From: a virus
IMG/VR virus record: IMGVR_UViG_3300032242_002237
Coordinates: 1 to 52,437 of that record
Length of the DNA stretch: 52,437 nucleotides
Strand: one strand, 5' to 3'
Shown piece after piece: positions 40,768 through 47,160 of this stretch. Every line of letters begins with the position of its first letter. Position 1 is the first letter of the stretch. The notes under the pieces are model-generated. The model was not told the origin of the DNA. It did no database searches and saw nothing but the letters and a program-made list of their open reading frames with translations. The position numbers were made by a program, and so were the translations under genes.

Positions 40768-40783
40768 TAGTGAGAACTCACTA
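40768..40783. promoter_or_regulatory. Palindrome TAGTGAG-AA-CTCACTA, possible operator
   Basis: A perfect 7-bp inverted repeat with a 2-base centre sits upstream of the histone-like gene on the minus strand, near an A/T-rich TATAAT-like box. Related halves occur at 41197-41203 (CTCACTA) and 45033-45045 (TCACTAATAGTGA). Confidence 0.45.
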
Positions 40784-40813
40784 GTATTTGATAGAAAAAT
40801 ATTCAATAAAATG

Positions 40814-40842
40814 TTGCACTGCCGCATAAATAAATGTACAAT
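40814..40842 (+). promoter_or_regulatory. Sigma70-type promoter for the phasin-like gene
   Basis: TTGCAC (40814-40819)-17-TACAAT (40837-40842) lies 64 bases before the ATG at 40907. A TAAATA-like element (CATAAATAAA, 40825-40834) lies in the spacer, as in the iscU promoter. Confidence 0.6.
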
Positions 40843-40906
40843 GTAGAAGTGATGCCAGTAGTTGGGTCACTTTGAAATTGGAACATTCGTCTATAAGGAG
40901 AAAAAC

Positions 40907-41188
40907 ATGTTCACAGCAGACACAGTAATCGACACAGTTACCACAGCCCAGAAACAGGCTATCAAGTTCATCAAGAACGAAGCAGTTGCAAAGAGCCTCA
41001 CAGAAATCGTTGACACACAAGCCCAGACCGCCAAAGCCGCAGTCAAGGTCGGAACCGACGCATTTGCCACAGTAGGCAAGGAATTTGTCAAGGCCACCAC
41101 AGAAGCCTCAAAGTATGACTACAGCAAGCAGTTCGCTGAAGCATATGAGTCTTGGACCAAGATGTTCACACCTGCCAAGGCCAAGTAA
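40907..41188 (+). CDS. Phasin-like helical protein
   Basis: 93 residues from ATG 40907, behind AAGGAG. Amphipathic helices (FTADTVIDTVTTAQKQAIKFIKNEAVAKSLTEIVDTQAQTAKAAVKVGTDAFATVGKEFVKATTEASKYDYS) resemble short phasin-family proteins, which coat polyhydroxyalkanoate granules in proteobacteria. It is monocistronic with its own promoter and a strong terminator, implying high expression. The family call is by pattern only; it may instead be a general amphipathic or nucleoid-associated protein. Confidence 0.6.
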   Translation: MFTADTVIDTVTTAQKQAIKFIKNEAVAKSLTEIVDTQAQTAKAAVKVGTDAFATVGKEFVKATTEASKYDYSKQFAEAYESWTKMFTPAKAK

Positions 41189-41210
41189 GTTAGCACTCAC
41201 TAACCTATTG

Positions 41211-41238
41211 AAAAACGGGCATTTTTGCCCGTTTTTTT
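41211..41238 (+). terminator. Intrinsic terminator
   Basis: AAAAACGGGC (41211-41220) pairs with GCCCGTTTTT across a short ATTTTT loop and runs into a T tract. It ends the phasin-like transcript. Confidence 0.9.
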
Positions 41239-41242
41239 ACGG

Positions 41243-41271
41243 TTGACACAAAATCCCAATCTTGCTATACT
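41243..41271 (+). promoter_or_regulatory. Sigma70-type promoter
   Basis: TTGACA (41243-41248)-17-TATACT (41266-41271) lies between the terminator and the ATG at 41307. TGTAAATAAC (41278-41287) lies just downstream. TTAGGA and TCCTAA in the leader could pair around it. Confidence 0.75.
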
Positions 41272-41306
41272 TAGGACTGTAAATAACTGATCCTAAGGAA
41301 AAAATC

Positions 41307-41477
41307 ATGAAATTTGCTCTTGTCATCGCCGCTATTGTTATCCTGGTGTGCCTGGGCCCGCTGGCAACAATCTGGTCTCTCAACACCTTGTTCCCGGTGC
41401 TACACATTCCGTTCACTTTTGACACCTGGTGTGCCGCAGTGATCCTGGGTGGCTTGTTCAGCGCCAAGTTCAAGTAA
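41307..41477 (+). CDS. 56-residue membrane protein
   Basis: MKFALVIAAIVILVCLGPLATIWSLNTLFPVLHIPFTFDTWCAAVILGGLFSAKFK: two hydrophobic segments with a short loop. An AAGGA ribosome site precedes the ATG. It has its own sigma70 promoter. Function unknown; phage small membrane proteins often modify host envelope functions. Confidence 0.65.
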   Translation: MKFALVIAAIVILVCLGPLATIWSLNTLFPVLHIPFTFDTWCAAVILGGLFSAKFK

Positions 41478-41480
41478 CGG

Positions 41481-41509
41481 TTGACCAAAAATCCCAACTC
41501 GTGCATAAT
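41481..41509 (+). promoter_or_regulatory. Sigma70-type promoter, leaderless arrangement
   Basis: TTGACC (41481-41486)-17-CATAAT (41504-41509) has six bases between the -10 box and the ATG at 41516. No ribosome site is present. Confidence 0.6.
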
Positions 41510-41515
41510 TACGGT

Positions 41516-41683
41516 ATGACGATGAAAACGAACCAGACCATAAAGTTTGAAATGCCTCGTGTGCGCACCCGTGCTCACATGGTGCTGTTCTGCGAAGGTA
41601 CTCCGTTCAAGCCCAAGCGGGTTGAGAACAAAAAGGCCTACGTTCGTCGTGCCAAGCATCCTAAACATCAACAAGAAACCTAA
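41516..41683 (+). CDS. Small basic hypothetical protein
   Basis: 55 residues (MTMKTNQTIKFEMPRVRTRAHMVLFCEGTPFKPKRVENKKAYVRRAKHPKHQ). Strongly basic C-terminus. ATG 41516 sits at the expected start of a sigma70 transcript; a second ATG two codons later is possible. Likely nucleic-acid binding, function unknown. Confidence 0.6.
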   Translation: MTMKTNQTIKFEMPRVRTRAHMVLFCEGTPFKPKRVENKKAYVRRAKHPKHQQET

Positions 41684-41692
41684 GGAGGGTTT

Positions 41693-41851
41693 ATGACACG
41701 TCTGGAATCGGCTGCCAACACGGCAATCTTTGATCGTCAACTGCCGTTTGATCGTGCAGTGCGTTTCGTCACTCGCGAGGCCGATGTGGCTCGTGAAGTA
41801 GCAGAGCATGCTCTGCGTCAGGTACTGGTGTGGTACAAAAAGCCACGCTGA
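41693..41851 (+). CDS. 52-residue hypothetical protein
   Basis: MTRLESAANTAIFDRQLPFDRAVRFVTREADVAREVAEHALRQVLVWYKKPR. Helical and charged. A strong AAGGAGG ribosome site lies just before the ATG. Its end overlaps the start of the lipoprotein gene. Function unknown. Confidence 0.65.
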   Translation: MTRLESAANTAIFDRQLPFDRAVRFVTREADVAREVAEHALRQVLVWYKKPR

Positions 41852-42078
41852 TACTGATGGTAGCGGCACTGGCCGGTTGTGCCAGTACGCCTGCCTTCCA
41901 GTACGACATCAGCCGCATGCAACCGGACTGTGCCAATGCCCGGTTGCAGATAAACTGGCTTGAGTACCAGATCAAAAACAGCGGACTTGACCCCACAAGA
42001 TCCGAGCCCGAACGCAAGTTCATTTCTCAAGCCAAGGAACTGGTATGGACTATACGAAGCACCTGCGTGGTACAGTAG
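41830..42078 (+). CDS. Small lipoprotein
   Basis: 82 residues from GTG 41830, overlapping the preceding gene by 22 bases. Signal peptide with lipobox L-A-G-C17, so it should be lipid-anchored. The mature part is helical with two more Cys. It overlaps the next lipoprotein gene. A spanin-like (Rz1) role is possible given chained overlapping small lipoproteins, but the mature part is not proline-rich. Confidence 0.65.
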   Translation: MVQKATLILMVAALAGCASTPAFQYDISRMQPDCANARLQINWLEYQIKNSGLDPTRSEPERKFISQAKELVWTIRSTCVVQ

Positions 42079-42353
42079 CCCTTGTGGCTGTATTGAGCGT
42101 CACAGCCTGCGCCATACCCACTGCCAACACCGTGCGTATATCTCAGCAGGAAGCTGAGTCGTTCAGGATTGACTGCAATCACAAACAGGAACAACTGGAG
42201 TTTCTCAGAGCCCAGCTGATACGTCCGTATCCCTACAACAACGTGGTCACCACCAATGGTGAGCCTGTGTTGAATCCAGTGATACACAAAGACATAACTG
42301 GTTCCATAATCCAAGCTCGCATACAGAGCCTGAACACATGGTGCCCACGATGA
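42045..42353 (+). CDS. Small lipoprotein
   Basis: 102 residues. Signal peptide ending in lipobox V-T-A-C22. The mature part begins AIPTANTVRISQQEAESFRIDCNHKQEQLEFLRAQL and is helical. It shares the EQLEFLRAQL / LQINWLEYQIK-type helix and a C-terminal cysteine with the preceding lipoprotein, so the two may be duplicates. Its stop overlaps the next ATG (ATGA, 42350-42353). Confidence 0.65.
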   Translation: MDYTKHLRGTVALVAVLSVTACAIPTANTVRISQQEAESFRIDCNHKQEQLEFLRAQLIRPYPYNNVVTTNGEPVLNPVIHKDITGSIIQARIQSLNTWCPR

Positions 42354-42931
42354 AACGAGCTCTACTGGCCACCTTGGTTCTGTTGCAAAGCACAGCCTGG
42401 GCCGAATGCTATGTGCAAAGCACCTATCTCAACCAGATCAAATCTCAGATCGAGCGCACAGCCGACGAGCAACGATTCGTGGGCATGATAGATGGACAAA
42501 AGCTCTGCAGGGTGGCCTTCAGGGTCATGGTCTCAGGCCAATGGCACACTGCACAAGGTGAAGCCCTGGGTGTGCCCGAAGTTGACGATGCCCAGCTGTG
42601 TGCCAGGGCCACCGACACCGGCCGTGCTCGATTGCTGGAAAGCATTGGCAGTGTGAGATCCAGTGTGACCCAGGACATGATCTGTACCGACAAGGACATT
42701 CCAAAATGGAAACCAGTGCGAGTGGGCGACCATATTCGTGAAAGCGAAGTGGCACCGCATCCAAATCCTGCCCGTCGCAAGAGCTTTGCCTACATGGGCC
42801 AAGAGTGCAGATGGTTCGTGGAGACCGTGCCGTTTGGTACCGGAGGCCTGGAACAGAATTCGGGCATCATGTGTCGCCTCAAGCAGGACGACTGGTACAT
42901 TGTTGACAAATGGGTCAACACCCGAGGTTGA
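42350..42931 (+). CDS. Secreted protein of unknown function
   Basis: 193 residues from the ATG at 42350, chosen for the ATGA overlap with the previous stop. Signal peptide about 1-18 (STAWA|ECYV), then a mature part with several cysteines, suggesting periplasmic disulfides. It is the third exported protein in a row. No enzyme motif recognised. Confidence 0.65.
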   Translation: MKRALLATLVLLQSTAWAECYVQSTYLNQIKSQIERTADEQRFVGMIDGQKLCRVAFRVMVSGQWHTAQGEALGVPEVDDAQLCARATDTGRARLLESIGSVRSSVTQDMICTDKDIPKWKPVRVGDHIRESEVAPHPNPARRKSFAYMGQECRWFVETVPFGTGGLEQNSGIMCRLKQDDWYIVDKWVNTRG

Positions 42932-42957
42932 CACAAAATTGTTCATTATATTATACT
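42928..42957 (+). promoter_or_regulatory. Sigma70-type promoter for the entericidin-like gene
   Basis: TTGACA (42928-42933), an 18-base spacer and TATACT (42952-42957). It overlaps the stop of the preceding gene and is followed by an AAGGTG ribosome site and the ATG at 42991. Confidence 0.65.
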
Positions 42958-42990
42958 TTAACTATCCTAACTCTACACGAAAGGTGTAAC

Positions 42991-43116
42991 ATGAAAAAAC
43001 TGTTTGTGTTGTTTGCTATTTCAACGGTGCTGTCAGCATGTGGCACCATTGGTGGAGCAGTAAGTGGTGCTGGCACGGACTTGTCCAAGGCCGGTGAATG
43101 GATCAAATCTAAATAA
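42991..43116 (+). CDS. Entericidin-like small lipoprotein
   Basis: 41 residues. Signal peptide with lipobox L-S-A-C17, then GTIGGAVSGAGTDLSKAGEWIKSK, which matches the entericidin A/B pattern (G-T-x-x-G-x-G-x-D-x-x-K-A-G-x-x-I). In E. coli entericidins are membrane lipoproteins, EcnB being bacteriolytic and EcnA its antidote. In a phage it may affect the envelope or lysis. It has its own sigma70 promoter and is followed 8 bases later by another lipoprotein. Confidence 0.8.
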   Translation: MKKLFVLFAISTVLSACGTIGGAVSGAGTDLSKAGEWIKSK

Positions 43117-43124
43117 GGAATTGT

Positions 43125-43733
43125 ATGAAACAACTTGTTGTTGCTAGTGCTGTGGTTGCCGTGCTAGCCGGCTGTAGCACCACTGGAAGTCCCACTGCCA
43201 GTGGAAGTGACAACTTCTACCAGGCCCAGTTGGCCAAGGCAGAAGAAAAGCGCGAAAAGCAGGTGGAAAAGGTCTTGGACAAAGCGCCAGACTGGATGAC
43301 CAAACTGCCCAAGGCCGCAGGTGTGGTCTATGCCAATGGCACTGCACGTAGCACTGATTTCAGCATGGCAGATGAAAAAGCCAAGATGATTGCATTTGGA
43401 CGCATTTGCATGACAGCCGGTGGCGAAGTGGACAAGCAGGGCAAGCTGTATAGATCCGACACAGGAGATATCAGCACCGAGACCAGCGAAATCGCCATCC
43501 GCGAGCTGTGCAGGCGTGTGGACGTGACTGGTGCAGATGTGGTTGAGCTCAAGCGCATCAGCGAAGGTTCCTTTTATCGTTCCTATGTTTTGCTGGCCTT
43601 GCCCATGGGCGACGCCAATCTGCTGAAAAAAGCCAAGCTGGATGAAGAAGTGGCCAAATCTGCAGGACGCCGTAGCCAAGAAGCATTCAAAGAATTGGAC
43701 GAAAAAATCGAGCAACGTTCGGAAAAGAACTGA
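43125..43733 (+). CDS. Lipoprotein resembling the LPP20 family
   Basis: 202 residues. Signal peptide with lipobox L-A-G-C17. The mature domain has DWMTKLPKAAGVVYANGTARSTDFSMADEKAKMIAFGRICM, like the LPP20-type bacterial lipoproteins (a P-x-W-x...YAvGxaxS-x-x-x-A-x-x-x-A pattern). C-terminal charged helix. It is probably in the outer membrane. Its 3' flank is a composite hairpin (43747-43790). Role in infection unknown. Confidence 0.7.
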   Translation: MKQLVVASAVVAVLAGCSTTGSPTASGSDNFYQAQLAKAEEKREKQVEKVLDKAPDWMTKLPKAAGVVYANGTARSTDFSMADEKAKMIAFGRICMTAGGEVDKQGKLYRSDTGDISTETSEIAIRELCRRVDVTGADVVELKRISEGSFYRSYVLLALPMGDANLLKKAKLDEEVAKSAGRRSQEAFKELDEKIEQRSEKN

Positions 43734-43746
43734 TAAAGTTATAGTT

Positions 43747-43790
43747 AAAGCCCACTGGCATGCACGTAAATACGCATGTCGGAGGGCTTT
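43747..43790 (+). terminator. Composite hairpin: terminator stem with late-like promoter in the loop
   Basis: AAAGCCC (43747-43753) pairs with GGGCTTT (43784-43790), and inside it GGCATGC (43757-43763) pairs with GCATGTC (43774-43780, one G-U). The loop carries CGTAAATACG (43765-43774). The 3' arm contains the GGAGG ribosome site of the SprT-like gene. It may stop upstream transcripts while a new late transcript starts inside it. Confidence 0.6.
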
Positions 43791-43793
43791 TCT

Positions 43794-44291
43794 ATGGCAA
43801 GACCCAGTTTAATAACCCAATATATGACCGCACCTTTACCCACAGTGAGCGAGCAACGACGCTTGCCCTTTAGGCCCAGTGTGGAAGAAGCCAATAGACT
43901 CTACAATGTGATCAACAAGTATGTGTTCGAAAATCAGCTGACACGCCCAGAAATAATACTCAAGACCAATTGCCAGAAATTCTGGGGTGTTTGCAACTGG
44001 AAGGACGAACGCCAAAAAAGCGCCAGTTGGGGCAAGCCCGGCACTTGGTGCACCATCGAGCTCATGGACAAGTGGTTCTGCCCACAGTGGTTCTGCAACA
44101 CCCTGGCACATGAAATGGTGCATCAGTATCAGTGGGACATAGAAGAAGACTTTGCCATACATGACAACAGTGGCGGGCATGGTCCCAGTTTCCATGCCTG
44201 GAAAGATCGTTTTGCCCATTACGGACTGTATCTCAAGACCAGCCATGGCATGAAACGCTGGTTGCGACACCAAGACTTTCGTAAGTGTTGA
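43794..44291 (+). CDS. SprT-like zinc metallopeptidase
   Basis: 165 residues from ATG 43794, eight bases after GGAGG; an upstream ATG (43776), three bases after TAAATAC, would add six residues. H106-E107-x-x-H110 (LAHEMVHQYQ) with a later GPSFHAWKDRF histidine fits the SprT/Spartan family, which cuts protein bound to DNA. Similar genes occur in T4-like phages. A role in removing DNA-protein crosslinks is plausible. Confidence 0.85.
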   Translation: MARPSLITQYMTAPLPTVSEQRRLPFRPSVEEANRLYNVINKYVFENQLTRPEIILKTNCQKFWGVCNWKDERQKSASWGKPGTWCTIELMDKWFCPQWFCNTLAHEMVHQYQWDIEEDFAIHDNSGGHGPSFHAWKDRFAHYGLYLKTSHGMKRWLRHQDFRKC

Positions 44292-44316
44292 CACCTGATC
44301 TATAATCAACTATAAT
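44288..44316 (+). promoter_or_regulatory. Perfect sigma70 promoter before clpP
   Basis: TTGACA (44288-44293)-17-TATAAT (44311-44316), both boxes perfect. It overlaps the stop of the SprT-like gene. The start site falls about five bases before the AGGAG ribosome site of clpP (ATG 44344). Confidence 0.85.
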
Positions 44317-44343
44317 TGCGTATAATTCAAACAGGAGCAGTGA

Positions 44344-44964
44344 ATGCCACAATTCGTACCTACCGTACTAGAAAAAACTTCCAATGGCGAACGTGCCTAT
44401 GACATCTACAGTCGCTTGCTCAAGGACCGTATCGTCATGCTGGACACAGAAGTAAACCAAAACTCAGCCAGCCTTACTGTGGCACAGATGCTGTTTTTGG
44501 AAAGCGAGAATCCTGAAGCGGATATCCTTTTCTACATCAACAGCCCAGGTGGTTCAGTCACAGCAGGCTTGGCCATTTACGATACCATGCAGTTTATCAA
44601 ATGCGACGTTTCAACCATTGTGTTGGGACAGGCCTGTTCCATGGGCAGTTTCCTAGCACAGGCAGGCACGCCGGGCAAGCGCATCGTGTTGCCAGAGTCA
44701 CGCACAATGATCCATCGTGTGAGTTCGGGCACCCCAGGCACCAGTGGTTCAGTCCATGTGCAGGAACTGGAATTTGAGGATGCAAAACGCACCTTTGAAG
44801 AAAGCATGCGCATCAACAAACGCCTGACAGAACTGTATGTCAAGCACAATACCGCAGGCAAGACCTATGATGAACTGTATCAGGCCATGAAGTTTGACAC
44901 ATTCCTGTCAGCCGAAGAAGCAGTGGCGTATGGGCTTGCAGATCGTGTGAGCGAAAAACGGTAA
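44344..44964 (+). CDS. clpP: ATP-dependent Clp protease proteolytic subunit ClpP
   Basis: 206 residues, full length. Catalytic triad S99 (GQACSMGSF), H124 (MIHRV) and D185 ([10 protein letters not shown]) are in place. The usual H-Q-P after the catalytic His is replaced by H-R-V-S-S-G. Forms the 14-mer protease barrel fed by ClpX or ClpA. A strong host-type promoter suggests early expression, away from clpX at 23105. The phage may build its own ClpXP or mixed complexes with host subunits. Confidence 0.95.
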   Translation: MPQFVPTVLEKTSNGERAYDIYSRLLKDRIVMLDTEVNQNSASLTVAQMLFLESENPEADILFYINSPGGSVTAGLAIYDTMQFIKCDVSTIVLGQACSMGSFLAQAGTPGKRIVLPESRTMIHRVSSGTPGTSGSVHVQELEFEDAKRTFEESMRINKRLTELYVKHNTAGKTYDELYQAMKFDTFLSAEEAVAYGLADRVSEKR

Positions 44965-45015
44965 GACTATCCGTGCAGGTGCAATAAAAATAGTATAGTT
45001 TATGTTGCAGTGCCA

Positions 45016-45045
45016 GGTAAATACTAGTATAATCACTAATAGTGA
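45016..45045 (+). promoter_or_regulatory. Late-like promoter GGTAAATACT and palindrome TCACTAATAGTGA
   Basis: GGTAAATACT (45016-45025) is followed by TAGTATAAT and by the palindrome TCACTA-A-TAGTGA (45033-45045). It lies upstream of three small genes starting at 45072. The palindrome resembles the one at 40768-40783. Confidence 0.5.
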
Positions 45046-45071
45046 AAACACTGAGAAAGGCCTGGCACACA

Positions 45072-45269
45072 ATGCTACAACTACTGAAATCGCTTTACCA
45101 AAGCATCACACGACAAAGATCATACGGCTCTGAGCTGGAAAACTACATCGTGGCTCATAATCCTATGACCTGCGCTGATGTTGAACACTACGAGCGCATG
45201 TATGAATACGAGCGCAAGCGCACGGATCTACCGTTCAATCCTGGTATGGATCGGAGGTACTGCATATGA
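45072..45269 (+). CDS. Small charged hypothetical protein
   Basis: 65 residues from ATG 45072, ten bases after a GAAAGG ribosome site; a GTG at 45042 would add ten residues. The core YGSELENYIVAHNPMTCADVEHYERMYEYERKR is a helix pattern I associate with short phage proteins. Its stop overlaps the next ATG (ATGA). Function unknown. Confidence 0.6.
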   Translation: MLQLLKSLYQSITRQRSYGSELENYIVAHNPMTCADVEHYERMYEYERKRTDLPFNPGMDRRYCI

Positions 45270-45358
45270 AACGATTTGTGCAAGCTGTATGGGAAACCAT
45301 TAAACAAATACAAGAAGTCAGAGCCAAGGCCATTGCTGCCGGGCATGGGTGGTATTGA
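45266..45358 (+). CDS. 30-residue peptide
   Basis: MKRFVQAVWETIKQIQEVRAKAIAAGHGWY. A single amphipathic helix. Its ATG overlaps the stop of the preceding gene and its stop is two bases before the next ATG, so the three are chained. Very short, so coding status is moderate. Confidence 0.45.
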   Translation: MKRFVQAVWETIKQIQEVRAKAIAAGHGWY

Positions 45359-45360
45359 TC

Positions 45361-45477
45361 ATGTGGCCCTATACCGAAGACGAACTGGTGATCATCAACC
45401 AAGGTTGTTCCTGGTGGCCTGTTACTGACGACGAGTGGGAACGACTCAATTTCCCGGAGCGATTCCAAGGCAAGTGA
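45361..45477 (+). CDS. 38-residue hypothetical protein
   Basis: MWPYTEDELVIINQGCSWWPVTDDEWERLNFPERFQGK. Acidic and Trp-rich. Starts two bases after the previous stop. Such acidic short phage proteins often bind host enzymes, but there is no direct sign of a target. Confidence 0.5.
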   Translation: MWPYTEDELVIINQGCSWWPVTDDEWERLNFPERFQGK

Positions 45478-45500
45478 AACAACCGCATTGGGCGCCTGGT

Positions 45501-45510
45501 AATAAATACA
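45501..45510 (+). promoter_or_regulatory. Late-like promoter AATAAATACA
   Basis: AATAAATACA lies 19 bases before the ATG at 45530 and heads the overlapping gene run 45530-51095. Confidence 0.6.
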
Positions 45511-45529
45511 CTATTCAGGGTGCCAAATA

Positions 45530-46237
45530 ATGCGTTTGCAAGAATTCAATCTAGACCAAGCAGTACAGTTCCACGATGAACTCAATCCTCACTTGTGGGA
45601 CGGTGACCGCCTGCGAGACGATGTCAAGGCCAAGCTGGTACGCATTGCCGAGGATTTCAAGCAGTTTATTGGAATCAGCAACTATGACATAGTTGACATA
45701 ACCATATCGGGCTCCAACGCCGCGTTCTCTTATACTCCCAAATCAGACATAGATCTGCACCTTGTGGTCATGATTCCTGAAGAACATGACCCTGAACTGC
45801 GCCAATTGTTTGACGCCAAGAAATATCAGTACAACGACCAGTACGACTTCAAGATACATGGCTATGATGTTGAAGTGTATGTGCAAGATGCCACACAGCC
45901 GCATCACAGCATGGGCATCTACAGCATATTCCGAGACAAGTGGGTCAAGCATCCACAGCCCATACGTGCCACCGTGGACGACAGTGCAGTGGCACACAAG
46001 TACCACGGCTACAAAGAACGCATCAAACAGGCCATACACAGCAACAATGCAGAAATGTGCAGTCGTCTCTGGCACAGCATCAAGGACATGCGCACAGCAG
46101 GACTTGCACGTTGTGGTGAGTTTGGTGTGGAGAATCTCACGTTCAAGATGCTGAGAGCCGAAGGAGATCTTGGAGACCTCAAGGATCACATCACTGCACT
46201 GAAAACACAAGAATTCAGTCTACAGGAGCAGGCATGA
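45530..46237 (+). CDS. Pol-beta-type nucleotidyltransferase
   Basis: 235 residues. G61-S62 followed by D73-I-D75 (SGSNAAFSYTPKSDIDLHLVV) and a third acidic residue E115 (YDVEVYV) give the minimal nucleotidyltransferase (MNT-like) active site. The C-terminus is helical. N-terminus MRLQEFNLDQ fits the M-K/R-x-x-E-F pattern of the tagged proteins, with Asp at position 9. Substrate unknown; relatives modify small molecules, tRNA or proteins. It heads the 45.5-52.4 kb enzyme cluster, joined by ATGA overlaps. Confidence 0.75.
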   Translation: MRLQEFNLDQAVQFHDELNPHLWDGDRLRDDVKAKLVRIAEDFKQFIGISNYDIVDITISGSNAAFSYTPKSDIDLHLVVMIPEEHDPELRQLFDAKKYQYNDQYDFKIHGYDVEVYVQDATQPHHSMGIYSIFRDKWVKHPQPIRATVDDSAVAHKYHGYKERIKQAIHSNNAEMCSRLWHSIKDMRTAGLARCGEFGVENLTFKMLRAEGDLGDLKDHITALKTQEFSLQEQA

Positions 46238-47160
46238 TCAATCTGCATCCGCTGTACGTGCCCAACGATCAGCACATGGTACTGACTACCATAATCGACG
46301 ATGAGAACATGACTGTGAACATACTTGATGTCACGGATCAACCAGACGTGTTCCAAAACCATGTGTTGCCAGAAAATCGCTGTTATCGCATTGGTGGTCG
46401 CACTGACCTCAACAATCCACGCACTGTTCCCAAATATGGGGATCGTGTGCTCAGGAGCATATATCCTGGCGCCATCCTGGAACCCAAAAATCCTCGGGTG
46501 GAAAATGAACTGTTTGAGATAACGCCACTCAGCTATTATTGGCATGGCAATGCTTTTACAGAATCACGCACCAATGTGGCCTTGGACATCTATCAGTTCA
46601 GACAAGATCGTCCAGAGCTGGAACAGTTCTTTCAGGTCAAGCATCCCTACATGGACATGCTGAAATCACAGATACCCTTGCTGGGACTTCATTTGGACAC
46701 ACAAGACGTTCCAGCGGCAGCCGCTGCCGTGAATGCACAGTTCCATGAACGAATGATGTACAAGTTCAACAACAAATGCTTTGCACAGAAATTCTCACAG
46801 CATCGCACCTACATGGTAGGTGGCATCATTGATGAAGTTTATCATGACCAAAAATCCATACAGGACAGCAAGATAACCTATGTACTGGCGGACTTCATTC
46901 TCACACGCAACAGCGAAATGATCAACGCCATGACTGCAGGACTGACATTGGAGCTCTTGGAAATGAACGAGCGCAGGCAAAAATATCTGTTGGATCATTT
47001 GCGAGCCTGGTATGATGGTGGCATTGCCAGCCGCATAGTCAACAAGTTCTACAAGGAGCATGCCAAGAGCTACAACCATCAAGTGTTGTGGGGACTGTTT
47101 GAAGTGGTCACCAATGAACTGGACAACACAATCCGGACCGTGATAGGAGAGCACAAATGA
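46234..47160 (+). CDS. Unknown protein in the enzyme cluster
   Basis: 308 residues, no recognised domain. The N-terminal ~150 residues are beta-rich (MVLTTIIDDENMTVNILDVTDQPDVF...CYRIGGRTDL), the rest helical (LTLELLEMNERRQKYLLDHLRAWYDGGIASRIVNKFYKEH). It lacks the capsid-targeting-like start seen in its neighbours. ATGA overlaps on both sides show it belongs to the same operon. Confidence 0.7.
   Translation: MINLHPLYVPNDQHMVLTTIIDDENMTVNILDVTDQPDVFQNHVLPENRCYRIGGRTDLNNPRTVPKYGDRVLRSIYPGAILEPKNPRVENELFEITPLSYYWHGNAFTESRTNVALDIYQFRQDRPELEQFFQVKHPYMDMLKSQIPLLGLHLDTQDVPAAAAAVNAQFHERMMYKFNNKCFAQKFSQHRTYMVGGIIDEVYHDQKSIQDSKITYVLADFILTRNSEMINAMTAGLTLELLEMNERRQKYLLDHLRAWYDGGIASRIVNKFYKEHAKSYNHQVLWGLFEVVTNELDNTIRTVIGEHK

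Noticed and set aside
43125-44291. Lysis-type Rz/Rz1 spanin pair
   Set aside because: Overlapping small lipoproteins suggested it, but there is no nested proline-rich Rz1 frame and no inner-membrane Rz-like coiled-coil partner beside them.
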